DNA of 64,000 nt from Leuconostoc carnosum (GCF_014207505.1 NZ_JACHGL010000002.1:244608-308607); one strand, 5' to 3'. Counted from the stretch's first letter, positions 46,509 to 55,394 are shown. A program made the numbers and translations. Notes: a model not told the origin generated them from the sequence alone.

Positions 46509-47420
46509 TTATTTACCAGGTGATGAAATACCTGCAGTCAGGTAAGTGTTCAATGCAGTTTTCAACTGTGCATCTTTAACATTAACATTTTCTTTACGTA
46601 AGACTTTACCGATGATAGCTTGAACCTTTGATGCATTTTTTTGATCAGTTAAGAATTTTGATACAATTTGGTCAGACAGTTTACTACGAACACTGTTTAG
46701 ACTAGGTTTTGTAGTTGTTTTATCTAATTTAATGACATAGTAACTACCAGTTGATCCGGTAATGGGAGAAGTTGTATAGTCTCCAACTTTACTTAATTCA
46801 AATGCAGCTTTTTGTACTGCTGGATCCACAGTCGTACTTGTTGAGTCAAAAGCTGGCAACTGACCATTGCTTTTTTCATATGTTTTATCAGTTGTATACT
46901 TCTTATAAACAGTTTCCCAACTATTATCAGACTTTAAATCGGCAATAGCATTTTTAGCACTTGCTTCATCTTTAGCCGTAATCATTGATATTGTTGTATT
47001 TTGGTGGTAATCTTTATAGGCTTTTTGAATTTCTTTATCAGTGATTTTGAAGTTTGCTTTAACCGCTTCGGTAATAATTAGATTATTTTTAATACTTGTT
47101 TTAAATTGTTCTTCAGTTGTGTTGTTTGATGCTAGTGTCGATTTAAACGCGTCACCATACTGTGCTTTCTGTGTATCAAAGGCATCTTGAACGTCCGACT
47201 TTGATACATTAGTACCATATTGTTCTGCAAGTACCTTATTAATGACCATGTTAGCAAATTCTTGTTGACCAGCTGATGATTTCTTCAAGTCAGTCATGAA
47301 TTGTTTTTCTGTAATTTTACCTGAATCTGATGTCATCAATGTTTTTGACGAATTTAAACTAAGGAAGATAAGACCGCCACAAAAAATTACGACGATTAAT
47401 CCCCAAATGAATTTACGCAT
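46509..47420 (-). CDS. prsA: PrsA-like foldase (peptidyl-prolyl isomerase)
   Basis: A 303-residue exported foldase. A hydrophobic N-terminal segment (about 4-22), a helical N-terminal chaperone part and a parvulin domain (about 135-235, NGQLPAFDS, VGDYTTSPI, GSYYVIKL) are followed by a tail ending GISSPGK. The Cys in the signal (VIFCGG) has Phe at -1, so it is not a standard lipobox; the protein may be anchored by an uncleaved signal. It is next to yhaM, as in Bacillus. Confidence 0.85.
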   Translation of the reverse strand: MRKFIWGLIVVIFCGGLIFLSLNSSKTLMTSDSGKITEKQFMTDLKKSSAGQQEFANMVINKVLAEQYGTNVSKSDVQDAFDTQKAQYGDAFKSTLASNNTTEEQFKTSIKNNLIITEAVKANFKITDKEIQKAYKDYHQNTTISMITAKDEASAKNAIADLKSDNSWETVYKKYTTDKTYEKSNGQLPAFDSTSTTVDPAVQKAAFELSKVGDYTTSPITGSTGSYYVIKLDKTTTKPSLNSVRSKLSDQIVSKFLTDQKNASKVQAIIGKVLRKENVNVKDAQLKTALNTYLTAGISSPGK

Positions 47421-47474
47421 ATCTTGTTTCCTTTTCTGATTAGTATTCTAAATATTCTACCACAAAATAAACAA

Positions 47475-47714
47475 CTACGCTTTAAACTTAGATAGTTGAT
47501 CATTTAAATGTTCTGTTGTTTCTTTGATACGATCTGAGTGTGGCTTGTTTTTGAAATTCATTTTTTCAATTTCTACTTGAATTTCATCACTTGTAGTTTT
47601 GATTTGATCAACTTGCTCAACTAAATTTTTTTGCTGTGCTTTGAGTTGATTAAGTAAGCGACTAATTTCTTTGAGTTGAGCTGATAAATTTTTGATATTA
47701 TCTAAAATTTTCAT
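47475..47714 (-). CDS. small coiled-coil protein in the YhaH position
   Basis: A 79-residue protein with heptads throughout (NLSAQLKEISRLLNQLKAQ, HLNDQLSKFKA) and no cysteine or membrane segment. It lies between hit and prsA where B. subtilis has yhaH (YtxH family), but lacks the usual N-terminal membrane helix. The function is unknown. Confidence 0.6.
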   Translation of the reverse strand: MKILDNIKNLSAQLKEISRLLNQLKAQQKNLVEQVDQIKTTSDEIQVEIEKMNFKNKPHSDRIKETTEHLNDQLSKFKA

Positions 47715-47727
47715 TTATATACCTCAA

Positions 47728-48150
47728 TTAGAATTGTGATGCGATTGCGTCAGCAATTGTTTGATATTGTTCCGCTGAGAAGTTAGCACTATTATCGATA
47801 GTAGGTGCGAGTTTGTCATTTAAATTGTCATCATCATAACGTGGGATGAGATGCCAATGTGAGTGACGAACAGTTTGACCAGCTGACGTACCATTATTTG
47901 ATTGAATATTGATACCAGTGATGTCGTCATCACTTGCTTTGATAGCACGTGCAATGATAGGTAATTTAAGCAGCACGGCTTCAGAGATATCCTTGTCATA
48001 ATCAAAAATATCATCTACATGTTTTTTTGGTACAACGAGTGTGTGCCCAGGTGTTACTTGAGAAATGTCTAAGAAAGCAACAACGTCATCATCTTCGTAT
48101 ACTTTATAACTTGGAATTTCACCGACAATAATTTTATCAAAAATATCCAT
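47728..48150 (-). CDS. hit: HIT family nucleotide hydrolase/transferase
   Basis: A 140-residue histidine-triad protein (HSHWHLIPRY contains HxHxH) that acts on nucleotide phosphoramidates or similar substrates. The N-terminal half has VAFLDISQVTPGHTLVVPK. It is divergent from ecsA, as in Bacillus and other lactic acid bacteria. Confidence 0.92.
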   Translation of the reverse strand: MDIFDKIIVGEIPSYKVYEDDDVVAFLDISQVTPGHTLVVPKKHVDDIFDYDKDISEAVLLKLPIIARAIKASDDDITGINIQSNNGTSAGQTVRHSHWHLIPRYDDDNLNDKLAPTIDNSANFSAEQYQTIADAIASQF

Positions 48151-48223
48151 AATTAATCCCCATTCATGATTGTACTATCTTTATTATATCAAATAAAGCG
48201 CCCAGCCTGTTATAATAGTAGGT

Positions 48224-48967
48224 ATGGGATTAAAAATAAAAAACTTATCTGGCGGTTATGCTGGTAATCGTATCTTAAAAAACGTGTCATTTAACGTCGA
48301 TAACGGTAAAATTGTAGCGCTAATTGGTTTGAATGGTGCCGGTAAATCAACAACAATGAATCATATTATTGGTGAGTTGCAGCCAACTTCAGGCACAATT
48401 GTACTGAATGGCACTAACATTGTGCAAGAACCAACTGCTTTTAAATCAAAAATTGCTTATATTCCGGAGCAACCGATTTTGTATGATGAGTTGACATTAG
48501 CTGAACATCTACATCTCATGTTAGCGGCGCATGGGTTGGATGATGATGAGACGTGGGAGAATGTTCTATCATTGCTCCGACGTTTCCGTCTTGAAGATAA
48601 GCTACATTGGCTACCAATTCATTTTTCAAAAGGTATGCGTCAAAAAGTCATGCTGGTGTCAGCATTTATGTTACAGGCACCACTTTTAATTGTTGATGAA
48701 CCTTTTCTGGGCTTAGACACTTTGGCGCAACGTGATGTTGTTGAATTGATGCGTCAACAGGCTAATCAAGGCGGTAGTGTGTTGATGACGACACACTTAC
48801 TTAGTTCAGCAACAGCATTCGTGGATGAATTTGTTGTGCTTCGTGATGGTGAAGTACAGTTCATTGGGACACCAACATCATTAGCTGATAGCTATCAATT
48901 GCCACTTGCTAAACTAGATGATTTGTTTGATATGATGCAAAAGGAGTCAGCAGATGGCGTTGAATAA
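48224..48967 (+). CDS. ecsA: ABC transporter ATP-binding protein EcsA
   Basis: A 247-residue ABC ATPase: Walker A GLNGAGKST, signature FSKGMRQKVMLV and Walker B LLIVDEPFLGLD. Ecs affects protein secretion and intramembrane protease activity in Bacillus. It overlaps ecsB by 14 nt. The gene set hit-ecsA-ecsB is conserved. Confidence 0.92.
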   Translation: MGLKIKNLSGGYAGNRILKNVSFNVDNGKIVALIGLNGAGKSTTMNHIIGELQPTSGTIVLNGTNIVQEPTAFKSKIAYIPEQPILYDELTLAEHLHLMLAAHGLDDDETWENVLSLLRRFRLEDKLHWLPIHFSKGMRQKVMLVSAFMLQAPLLIVDEPFLGLDTLAQRDVVELMRQQANQGGSVLMTTHLLSSATAFVDEFVVLRDGEVQFIGTPTSLADSYQLPLAKLDDLFDMMQKESADGVE

Positions 48968-50243
48968 ATTATTCATGCAGCGGTTTGCTAGAAATCAACG
49001 AACAAATTTAAAGTATTTACGCTTACTATTCAATGATCATTTTATTGTATTCTTAATGATTGCTATTGGTGGTTTGCTATTGGCTTACCGGCAACTATTT
49101 GTCACACAGCAGTCAGATGAGTTTTGGTATCAGCTTTGGTGGCCATTATTTAATACACTTTGGTTAGTAATTGGCTTAAATATGGGACATTTGGTGACCT
49201 ATTTTAAACCAGCAGATCGTTTATTTTTGTTAGGCAGCGATCAATTGATTATAAAAAAATATTTAAACTATTCAGTCATTCTGAGTTGTAGTTATGCATT
49301 TTTGTGGCAGATTATATTTATGGCAACAATTATACCGATATTTTGGCAAATTTATAATGGTGATATGACACGACTAGCCTTACTAGCAGGTTTTATCATG
49401 ACTTATAAGTGGCTATCATTATTGGGTGAGCGTGATAGTTTACTGATCAAGACACGGCAATCATTTAATTCATGGCTCATGACACATCCGATGATGAACA
49501 TCTCCATTTTTAGGTTCAGCATACCGGTGATTATGATAGCTATGATATTATTGCTATCGATTCAATGGCTTTTGGTATTGACAGTTAGCTGGCTGCTAGT
49601 GGCAGCCATAATGGCTAAAATGTTATTCATTAGCCAGGGGATGGTCACAAAGATAGGAATTGATTGGCATAAAGCCAACTTACAAGCCCAGAAACATGAG
49701 CAACGCGTGTTACATTTTTATGCGATGTTTGCCAATGTACCACATCAACCAAAGACGATCAAACGTCGACGATACTTAGATTATGTCGTTTTCAAACTTG
49801 CAAAACATCGTTCTGTCATGTATCGTTTATATATTACGCGATTGGCTCGTGATGTAGAAATTTTACCACTGGTGTTACGTTTGATAGCAGTCGGTGCCAT
49901 TATGGTGTATGCGCTCCAAGCAGCACCTAGTTGGTTAATTGCTATTGTCGGTGCATTGACTGTTTATTTAGTGGTTTTTCAAATGTTACCATTATATGAT
50001 GAGACACAAAAAAATATGTGGACACGTCTGTTGCCAATTGATACAAAAGCAAAGCAAAAAGCGTTCCGACTATTGAGTGGTCAATTGATGGCACTAGCTA
50101 CTATAATTATGATCATAGCGAGTATCATACATGGTTTACAAGCAGTTGGTATGACGATTATTAGTTTAGCTGTTATCATAGTATTTTTAAATAATATATA
50201 TATTCCCAGACAATTTAGTAATAAAAAAAGCAATCAAAAATAA
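48954..50243 (+). CDS. ecsB: ABC transporter permease EcsB
   Basis: A 429-residue membrane protein with about 8-10 helices of the EcsB family, starting MALNKLFMQRFARNQRTNLKYL. It forms the channel for EcsA. The transported substrate is not established. A basic C-terminal tail faces the cytoplasm. Confidence 0.9.
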   Translation: MALNKLFMQRFARNQRTNLKYLRLLFNDHFIVFLMIAIGGLLLAYRQLFVTQQSDEFWYQLWWPLFNTLWLVIGLNMGHLVTYFKPADRLFLLGSDQLIIKKYLNYSVILSCSYAFLWQIIFMATIIPIFWQIYNGDMTRLALLAGFIMTYKWLSLLGERDSLLIKTRQSFNSWLMTHPMMNISIFRFSIPVIMIAMILLLSIQWLLVLTVSWLLVAAIMAKMLFISQGMVTKIGIDWHKANLQAQKHEQRVLHFYAMFANVPHQPKTIKRRRYLDYVVFKLAKHRSVMYRLYITRLARDVEILPLVLRLIAVGAIMVYALQAAPSWLIAIVGALTVYLVVFQMLPLYDETQKNMWTRLLPIDTKAKQKAFRLLSGQLMALATIIMIIASIIHGLQAVGMTIISLAVIIVFLNNIYIPRQFSNKKSNQK

Positions 50244-50354
50244 TAAAAGAAAGCAGGAACGTTGAAATATCATCCGATTATTTTTTTCAGTAAACTTTGA
50301 ACATTTAAAAGTGTGCTGACTAATTGATTGGTTATGACAACGTTGAGATTAATT

Positions 50355-51014
50355 ATGCATCTTAGATCAAAACCTTGGGCAGGAGAGTGGTTGACTAATC
50401 ATTCAGACATCGTGATTGACCAAGAACATGCGACTTTACAGATTGGAAAGTGGCAGTCATTGTTTGACCAAGAACAGCCTATCCATATTGAAATTGGATC
50501 TGGTAAAGGACAATTCATCTTGGGCATGGCGCTCGCGCATCCAGAAATTAATTATATTGGGATGGAAATTCAAGAAACGGCTGTCGCCGTTGCTGCACGT
50601 AAAAGTTTTGATTCAGTTGGTAAGTTACCAAATTTACGGTATATCTATGGGAATGGGAACGGTGTAGAAACCTATTTTGAAAAGAACGAAGTTTCAAAAC
50701 TGTATTTAAACTTTTCAGATCCATGGCCTAAGACAAGGCATGAATCACGACGATTGACCTATAAAAGTTTTTTGCAGTCATATGAAGCTATCTTACCAGA
50801 AACGGGTGAAGTTGAATTTAAAACAGATAACCGACATTTATTTGAATATTCAATGGTGAGTTTTATGGATTACGGCATGCGCTGGACATCAGAAGATTTC
50901 ACTTTAGATTTACATGCTGATGAAGATAAAGTTGCTGGTAATATCGAAACAGAGTATGAACAGAAGTTTATGGCTAAGGGTCAACCTATTTATAAGATTA
51001 AGGCTCACTTTTAG
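50355..51014 (+). CDS. trmB: tRNA (guanine-46-N7)-methyltransferase
   Basis: TrmB methylates G46 of tRNAs with S-adenosylmethionine. It starts MHLRSKPWAGEWL (ATG 50355), the normal family start, with IEIGSGKGQFILGMA (SAM site) and LNFSDPWPKTRHESRRL. Upstream in-frame ATG 50334 and TTG 50328 give non-family residues. An AGGAAC SD at 50250 is about 100 nt away, leaving a poor SD at the start. It is the last chromosomal gene before the prophage. Confidence 0.92.
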   Translation: MHLRSKPWAGEWLTNHSDIVIDQEHATLQIGKWQSLFDQEQPIHIEIGSGKGQFILGMALAHPEINYIGMEIQETAVAVAARKSFDSVGKLPNLRYIYGNGNGVETYFEKNEVSKLYLNFSDPWPKTRHESRRLTYKSFLQSYEAILPETGEVEFKTDNRHLFEYSMVSFMDYGMRWTSEDFTLDLHADEDKVAGNIETEYEQKFMAKGQPIYKIKAHF

Positions 51015-51045
51015 AGCAACAAGGGTTACAGGGTATTATATAAAC

Positions 51046-51072
51046 AAAAAACAACGTCTAATTTAGGCGTTG
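51046..51072 (-). terminator. integrase terminator
   Basis: On the minus strand CAACGCCTA pairs with TAGACGTTG (one G-U) followed by TTTTTT, overlapping the end of the integrase gene. It lies at the probable left prophage junction. Confidence 0.75.
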
Positions 51073-52117
51073 CTTTTGCTTTCTGGGGACATTTGGGGAC
51101 TTGATGATAAAAACTTTAAAGCCATTGTACTTTGTTCTGTCTCTTTCTCTTTTAACATGTGGGCATAAACGTCTAATGTTATACGCGTATTTTTATGACC
51201 TAGGCGCTTTGAAACATAATCAATAGAGACATCATTGTACAGTAGAAAACTAGCGTGAGAGTGCCTTAAATCGTGAAATCTAATGAGTGGGATATCAAGC
51301 CTATCTAGAATATATTTTAACCGCCTGCTAAACTGCCTATTGTAGTAGTGAGAATATAAAGGGAAGTAGTCAGACTTATCGCGTAGTAATTTAGCAAACT
51401 GTTCTGTGATCGATATAATTCTGTGTGACTGCGTGTTTTTAGTTTCTGTCAATTTTTGCACGGCTACAGAATAAGATTTTGAAATATTTATAGTGTTCAT
51501 TGTAAAGTCAATATCATCTACTGTTATGCCTGCAATTTCGCCTAACCGCGCACCTGTTTCTAACGCAATTAGTATGCCTAAATCAGAATCTGTCTCAATG
51601 TGATCATACAAATAGGCTTGTAACTTGCTGAAGTTGGTCGCTGAAAGGACACCTTTATCGGCTCCTGATTTAGTAGCATGTGTTTTCACACGAGTCCAAA
51701 TATCTTTTTTAATTAATCTATCTATCTGGGCATCTCTTAAACATGATTTGAGAATATCCCAAAATTTTGAGATAGTCGCTGGCGCAACAGTTTTACCGTA
51801 TTCGTCCAACTTATCCTGAACAAGCGGGTGTATTTAGTTGTTCCAGCTTTACACCGTCAAATAAAATCTTTACTCGGTTATACTCGGAAATATAACGCAT
51901 TTGAGTTGATTCTCTGATGTTTGGCTTTCTATATCGTTCATACCATTCTAAAAAATATTCGGGGAGGGTAATAGTTGCACGTGATATTGTATAGCCGTCA
52001 ACTTTAGAATTTTCTACTTTAATTGCCCATTCCGTTGCTTCTTTTTATACGGCTAACGCCCTCTATTACTGATACAATAGCACGCCATTTTTTACCACGT
52101 TTTTCAAAACTTGCCAT
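51063..52117 (-). pseudogene. tyrosine-recombinase phage integrase, frame-broken twice
   Basis: ATG 52117 (MASFEKRGKKWRAIVS) opens an N-terminal DNA-binding domain, preceded by AGGAGG. Near 52045, at an A5 run, the frame shifts: the continuation is KEATEWAIKVENSKV to KLEQLNTPACSG then stop at about 51828. A second shift near 51830 leads into the catalytic frame (51809-51063) with ARLGEIAG (Arg), HDLRHSHAS (His-x-x-Arg) and LGHKNTRITLDVYAHM (His/Trp-equivalent and Tyr). The catalytic domain is intact. Either the gene is dead or sequencing errors exist. Confidence 0.8.
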
Positions 52118-52144
52118 ATAAAAAGCCTCCTAAAGCTCATACTT

Positions 52145-52187
52145 AAAAAGGGGGCTGACATCTGTTATAATTAACTGGAATGCCCCC
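52145..52187 (-). terminator. terminator upstream of integrase on the minus strand
   Basis: GGGGGC and GCCCCC (outer arms, 26-nt loop) followed on the minus strand by TTTTT. It would end leftward transcription from the cI side before the integrase gene. Confidence 0.55.
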
Positions 52188-52208
52188 GTGCGTTTAACTT
52201 TTTGTCTT

Positions 52209-52246
52209 AGCACACCAGAACTTTTGCTGGTTGGGTGTGCTTTTTT
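52209..52246 (+). terminator. plus-strand terminator hairpin
   Basis: GCACACC pairs with GGTGTGC and is followed by TTTTTT on the plus strand. No plus-strand gene of clear quality lies before it within the prophage. Confidence 0.55.
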
Positions 52247-52271
52247 AATTTATAAAAATAGATGATGGTAT

Positions 52272-52712
52272 TTACTTTACAACATCGCCTTTAATTAACC
52301 AAGATCCTAATTCACCTTTTGCTGCTTCAACTTTGAATTTAACGTGATCACCAGCTTTTAAATTATACTGCTGTGTGGCCGGATAAAAATTCAGGTGTTC
52401 ACCAGCTTGAAGGTTTTGACCTAGTTCGCTAGAATTAATAGCTTCGAAGATTTCAACATCAACAATTTCCCCGTCAATATTTTGGCCATTGTTTAGTTGT
52501 GATTCGGCATCAGCAGTAGATAAGTTAGCTTTAATTGCTGATGATGAACTAGATGAGGAAGAAGACACCTTTGTAGAGTGACTACTCGTAGATTTTGATT
52601 TTGTCGTTTCATTTTTGTCATTGTTGGTTGACTTAGTACCAACAATGTAGCTGCCCATGGCTATTATAAGTATCACTAAAATACCAATAACTATTAGCAA
52701 TTTTTTATTCAT
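52272..52712 (-). CDS. prophage membrane-anchored or exported protein with OB-like domain
   Basis: About 146 residues from ATG 52712 (SD GGAG 7 nt upstream; TTG 52718 is less likely). A hydrophobic N-terminal helix (about 4-24) is followed by a Ser/Thr/Lys-rich linker with S-runs (about 30-60) and a small beta domain containing GQNIDGEIVDVEIF and LKAGDHVKFKVEAAKG. No lipobox Cys. The position between integrase and repressor is where superinfection-exclusion or lysogenic-conversion genes often sit. The role is inferred only. Confidence 0.6.
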   Translation of the reverse strand: MNKKLLIVIGILVILIIAMGSYIVGTKSTNNDKNETTKSKSTSSHSTKVSSSSSSSSSAIKANLSTADAESQLNNGQNIDGEIVDVEIFEAINSSELGQNLQAGEHLNFYPATQQYNLKAGDHVKFKVEAAKGELGSWLIKGDVVK

Positions 52713-52718
52713 TCCCAA

Positions 52719-52776
52719 TCTCCAAGAACCTTTTAACGTGGTTGTTTAGCACGTAATATGTAGGCCCAAGAAGGGC
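52719..52776 (-). repeat. leader element copy 1 (hairpin ACGTG-N9-CACGT)
   Basis: Minus strand: GCCC-TTCTT-GGGC, then ACGTG-N9-CACGT (pairing 52750-52754 with 52736-52740), then AAAAGGTTCTTGGAG just before the start of the 52272 gene. Copies occur before the genes at 52782 and 53935. Confidence 0.75.
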
Positions 52777-52781
52777 ATTGA

Positions 52782-53867
52782 TTAGTATCCGTAATCGTCA
52801 TTAGCCTTACCTTGATTATCAATGATTTCAGCACTCATAGCAGGTATTGTTATTTTGCCGCCCATTGTTGAATCATAAGATGTTGTGCCATCACTTTCAC
52901 CAGAAGCAGTTACTAAATCATCTTCAAGAATCCGTGATCCTTTTAAAATATCTTGATCTATATCAACCAAAATAATGTTATCACTATTTCCATCTACGGC
53001 TAGTCTGATTTGCGTTTCATCATCATCTTCCAGGACTTGAATAACTTTTCCAGTAAATTGTATTTTTTTACCTTCGTGATCATCCGGTGTTCTGGCAATT
53101 TGTTCGTAGGTTATACCGGTTTTAAAAGAGTTGGGATCTTTTTCTGACGTTTCATCGCTAGAAATTTCTTCACTGTCTGAATCAGAATCATCTTCATCAT
53201 AGCTTGAAGAACCAAGATCATTGTAATATTTTGCTTGTGATTCACTTAATGTTAAATTAGTTGTTTTAATATTATCAGTAATATTTGACTTTAAACTACT
53301 ACTGATTTTTGATTCTATACTGTAATGTTTTAATTTTCCTTTTAAACCTGTCACAGCAAACAAATAAGCTTTGAAGGTTTTATTGGCTTGATATGTTTCT
53401 TCGTAGTGCATCGTCAATGGATTAACTGACATTGCAAACTGTCCATTTTTAACTATTGACCAAGACATATCAGATGTTGATGAAGCAGCATTTGTTCCAA
53501 AAAAGTCATTATCTGTTTCATCCCCATAAATAGCGAACATTTTTGCTCCGTCTGGTGCATTTGTAGTTCCTTTGATTTCCCAATTTGATGTATCATCTAC
53601 TTTTACATTATCAACTTCAACTTTATAAATAGTTTGTTTTTTTACTGTTTTTGTCTTAGTTGATGCACTATGACTATCTTCATTTAAATTGGTAGCTGCC
53701 ATGCCTACAATTAAAAAAATAAGTCCAATAGCAAATGTCACTATTAACGATGTTTTATTTATACTTCCTTGTTTTTTTCTCTGTTTTTCAACTATAAATA
53801 TGACTAGCATCACCAAAAATACTATAGATGTGACAATCCATAGCAACAACAAAATCCCACTTAACAT
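52782..53867 (-). CDS. prophage membrane protein with large exported domain
   Basis: A 361-residue protein. Two hydrophobic helices (about 4-27 and 40-60) flank a basic loop EKQRKKQG. An exported part follows with an immunoglobulin-like segment (about 78-190), an acidic Ser/Asp/Glu-rich linker (DEDDSDSDSEEISSDE, about 220-240) and a C-terminal OB-like domain (GKKIQFTGKVIQVLEDD). Its anchor resembles that of the 53935 protein, but the ectodomain differs. It lies in the lysogeny module. Confidence 0.6.
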   Translation of the reverse strand: MLSGILLLLWIVTSIVFLVMLVIFIVEKQRKKQGSINKTSLIVTFAIGLIFLIVGMAATNLNEDSHSASTKTKTVKKQTIYKVEVDNVKVDDTSNWEIKGTTNAPDGAKMFAIYGDETDNDFFGTNAASSTSDMSWSIVKNGQFAMSVNPLTMHYEETYQANKTFKAYLFAVTGLKGKLKHYSIESKISSSLKSNITDNIKTTNLTLSESQAKYYNDLGSSSYDEDDSDSDSEEISSDETSEKDPNSFKTGITYEQIARTPDDHEGKKIQFTGKVIQVLEDDDETQIRLAVDGNSDNIILVDIDQDILKGSRILEDDLVTASGESDGTTSYDSTMGGKITIPAMSAEIIDNQGKANDDYGY

Positions 53868-53872
53868 ATCAT

Positions 53873-53930
53873 CTCTCCAAAAACTTTTTTACGTGGACGC
53901 TCGGCACGTATTATGTACGCCCATCAGGGC
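53873..53930 (-). repeat. leader element copy 2 (hairpin ACGTG-N9-CACGT)
   Basis: Minus strand: GCCC-TGAT-GGGC, then ACGTG-N9-CACGT (53905-53909 with 53891-53895), then AAAAAAGTTTTTGGAGAG and the ATG of the 52782 gene. It aligns closely with copy 1 through loop and SD. Confidence 0.75.
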
Positions 53931-53934
53931 TTAA

Positions 53935-54567
53935 TTACTGTCCGATTGCAGAAGTAGTATAATTATCCATTATTTTTTGACTTTCTGCAGTATAGACATC
54001 TTGAAGCTTAGCAGCATAGGCGTTGTATGTGTCTTGTTTACCACTACCCGACACCATCATTACCTTAGCCATCTTTTCAATTCCTTCGGTTGAAATTCCA
54101 GCCAATACTGAGACTTCATCAGTGCTTAGTTTTGCAAGACCTTGCATACCGTCTTGGTTTGATTTGGCTTTTTCGTTATATGAGGCGATAGATTTAGGTG
54201 TTTGTGCCTGAATTTTTGCTGTATAGTCAGCAAGTATTTGCTTATCTTGATCTTCTTCTGAAAGGCTTGGTTTAGCTGAACTGGCTTTGCCACTCGTTGA
54301 CTCTGTGTTTGTTGAGTTACTTGAAGCTAAGTTTTCTTTTTCAACAGACGAGCTTTTCTTAGTCGTTTTTTGATTGGTGTTACCGCTATTATCAGTGGTT
54401 ATTGCTGCCGCTATTAGAAATGCGAACCCAACAACGAAAAGAACCAGTGGCGTTTTCCAACTAATCTTACTAGATCGCTTTCTTAATTTGTTCACTATAA
54501 ACATTATCAAAGTGACCCAAAAACCAATACTAATCAGAATCCATAGCCACGCAAATATATCACTCAT
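53935..54567 (-). CDS. prophage membrane protein with exported helical domain
   Basis: A 210-residue protein whose first 60 residues match the 52782 protein in pattern: a membrane helix, a basic loop NKLRKRSS, then a second helix. A Ser/Thr/Lys-rich linker (65-105) and a helical Lys/Ala/Gln-rich domain (about 108-210) follow. No catalytic motif is seen. It is one of three exported genes between ImmA and the integrase. Confidence 0.6.
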   Translation of the reverse strand: MSDIFAWLWILISIGFWVTLIMFIVNKLRKRSSKISWKTPLVLFVVGFAFLIAAAITTDNSGNTNQKTTKKSSSVEKENLASSNSTNTESTSGKASSAKPSLSEEDQDKQILADYTAKIQAQTPKSIASYNEKAKSNQDGMQGLAKLSTDEVSVLAGISTEGIEKMAKVMMVSGSGKQDTYNAYAAKLQDVYTAESQKIMDNYTTSAIGQ

Positions 54568-54569
54568 TT

Positions 54570-54617
54570 CTCAATCTCCTAGAACCTTTTTATGTGGTTA
54601 TTCAGCACATAATATTA
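54570..54617 (-). repeat. leader element copy 3 with compensatory stem change
   Basis: Minus strand: ATGTG-N9-CACAT (54606-54610 with 54592-54596) and AAAAAGGTTCTAGGAG before the 53935 start. Relative to copies 1 and 2 the C-G pair is T-A, so the stem is kept by covariation. The GCCC/GGGC hairpin is missing here, and the element overlaps the stop of the ImmA gene. Confidence 0.7.
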
Positions 54618-55049
54618 ACTAAGTAACAATGGTTTTGAATGTTCTAACCAAACTTGGCGAACTAGATGTTCCATTGACAATGGTAAGCCAAGCGCGTACA
54701 TAACGGCTATATAATTGGGGACATAGTCTTCATCGATGCTTTTAAAGAATAAACGTATAGCAAACAAATGCGCATTCTTTTCTTCTGTGCGTTTAGCAAG
54801 GGGAGAGAATGCGTATATTTGTTGATCAATACTTTTTTGCGTGATGTGGTAAATTTCGTGTGCCAAAATAAAAATAGGGGATATTTTAGAATCATAGGCA
54901 TCATTTATAATGATAATGTTTTTATTAGGATAAGCGAATGATGGATCGGTTGGTTCAACTGTGACATGTTTTATTTTAATTTGATAATTAACAATAGTTT
55001 CTTCTAAGCGTTCTTGAAATGGCGTCAAATCGTATTCGTATGAATCCAT
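54615..55049 (-). CDS. ImmA/IrrE-type metallopeptidase of the prophage
   Basis: A 144-residue protein with the zinc motif HEIYH (residues 64-68) and EEKNAHLFAIRLF, the helix that usually carries the third ligand. Such proteases cleave or inactivate the neighbouring CI-like repressor to induce the phage. It overlaps or abuts cI (stop of cI precedes by 3 nt), so both are made from one leftward transcript. Confidence 0.82.
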   Translation of the reverse strand: MDSYEYDLTPFQERLEETIVNYQIKIKHVTVEPTDPSFAYPNKNIIIINDAYDSKISPIFILAHEIYHITQKSIDQQIYAFSPLAKRTEEKNAHLFAIRLFFKSIDEDYVPNYIAVMYALGLPLSMEHLVRQVWLEHSKPLLLS

Positions 55050-55052
55050 ATA

Positions 55053-55394
55053 TTAATCATCTTCTTCACTTAATAATTCAAGTATGATGCGCTTGTACTT
55101 TTCAGAGATTGGCTTGCCATCAAACGCTAACATAATATCATGCTCCAAGGCATCTTTAATATCCATTTCTGTTTTAGAATCAGTATTTGATAGGTTCATG
55201 TCATCAGTACGCTCAAGTAAATAGTCTGTTGAAACATTTAATATGTCAGCAACTTTCTCGAGATTTTCTGATTTTGGATTATTTGTATCCCATCTATAAA
55301 TAGCATTCTCGGCTAAACCAGCTTTGAGAGCTAATTTTTTAAGTGGAATACCACGTTTTTTAGCGACTTCTTTTGTTCTAGAAACTAGTGTCAT
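55053..55394 (-). CDS. CI-like XRE phage repressor
   Basis: A 113-residue protein with an N-terminal HTH (KKLALKAGLAENAIYRW, residues about 19-35) and an acidic C-terminal tail. It probably represses lytic genes and is a target of the ImmA protease downstream. It lacks the LexA-like peptidase domain, consistent with ImmA-dependent induction. It is divergent from the Cro-like gene. Confidence 0.85.
   Translation of the reverse strand: MTLVSRTKEVAKKRGIPLKKLALKAGLAENAIYRWDTNNPKSENLEKVADILNVSTDYLLERTDDMNLSNTDSKTEMDIKDALEHDIMLAFDGKPISEKYKRIILELLSEEDD

Noticed and set aside
51063..51809. The integrase catalytic frame as a complete short recombinase
   Set aside because: It starts at a TTG without SD in the middle of the core-binding domain, and the missing N-terminus is found directly upstream in other frames.
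52118..52260. Small ORFs (minus MSAPFLSMSF..., plus VRLTFCLSTP...) as a type I toxin
   Set aside because: They lie over terminator hairpins and the integrase SD, lack a good SD and do not resemble Fst, TxpA or other known toxins.
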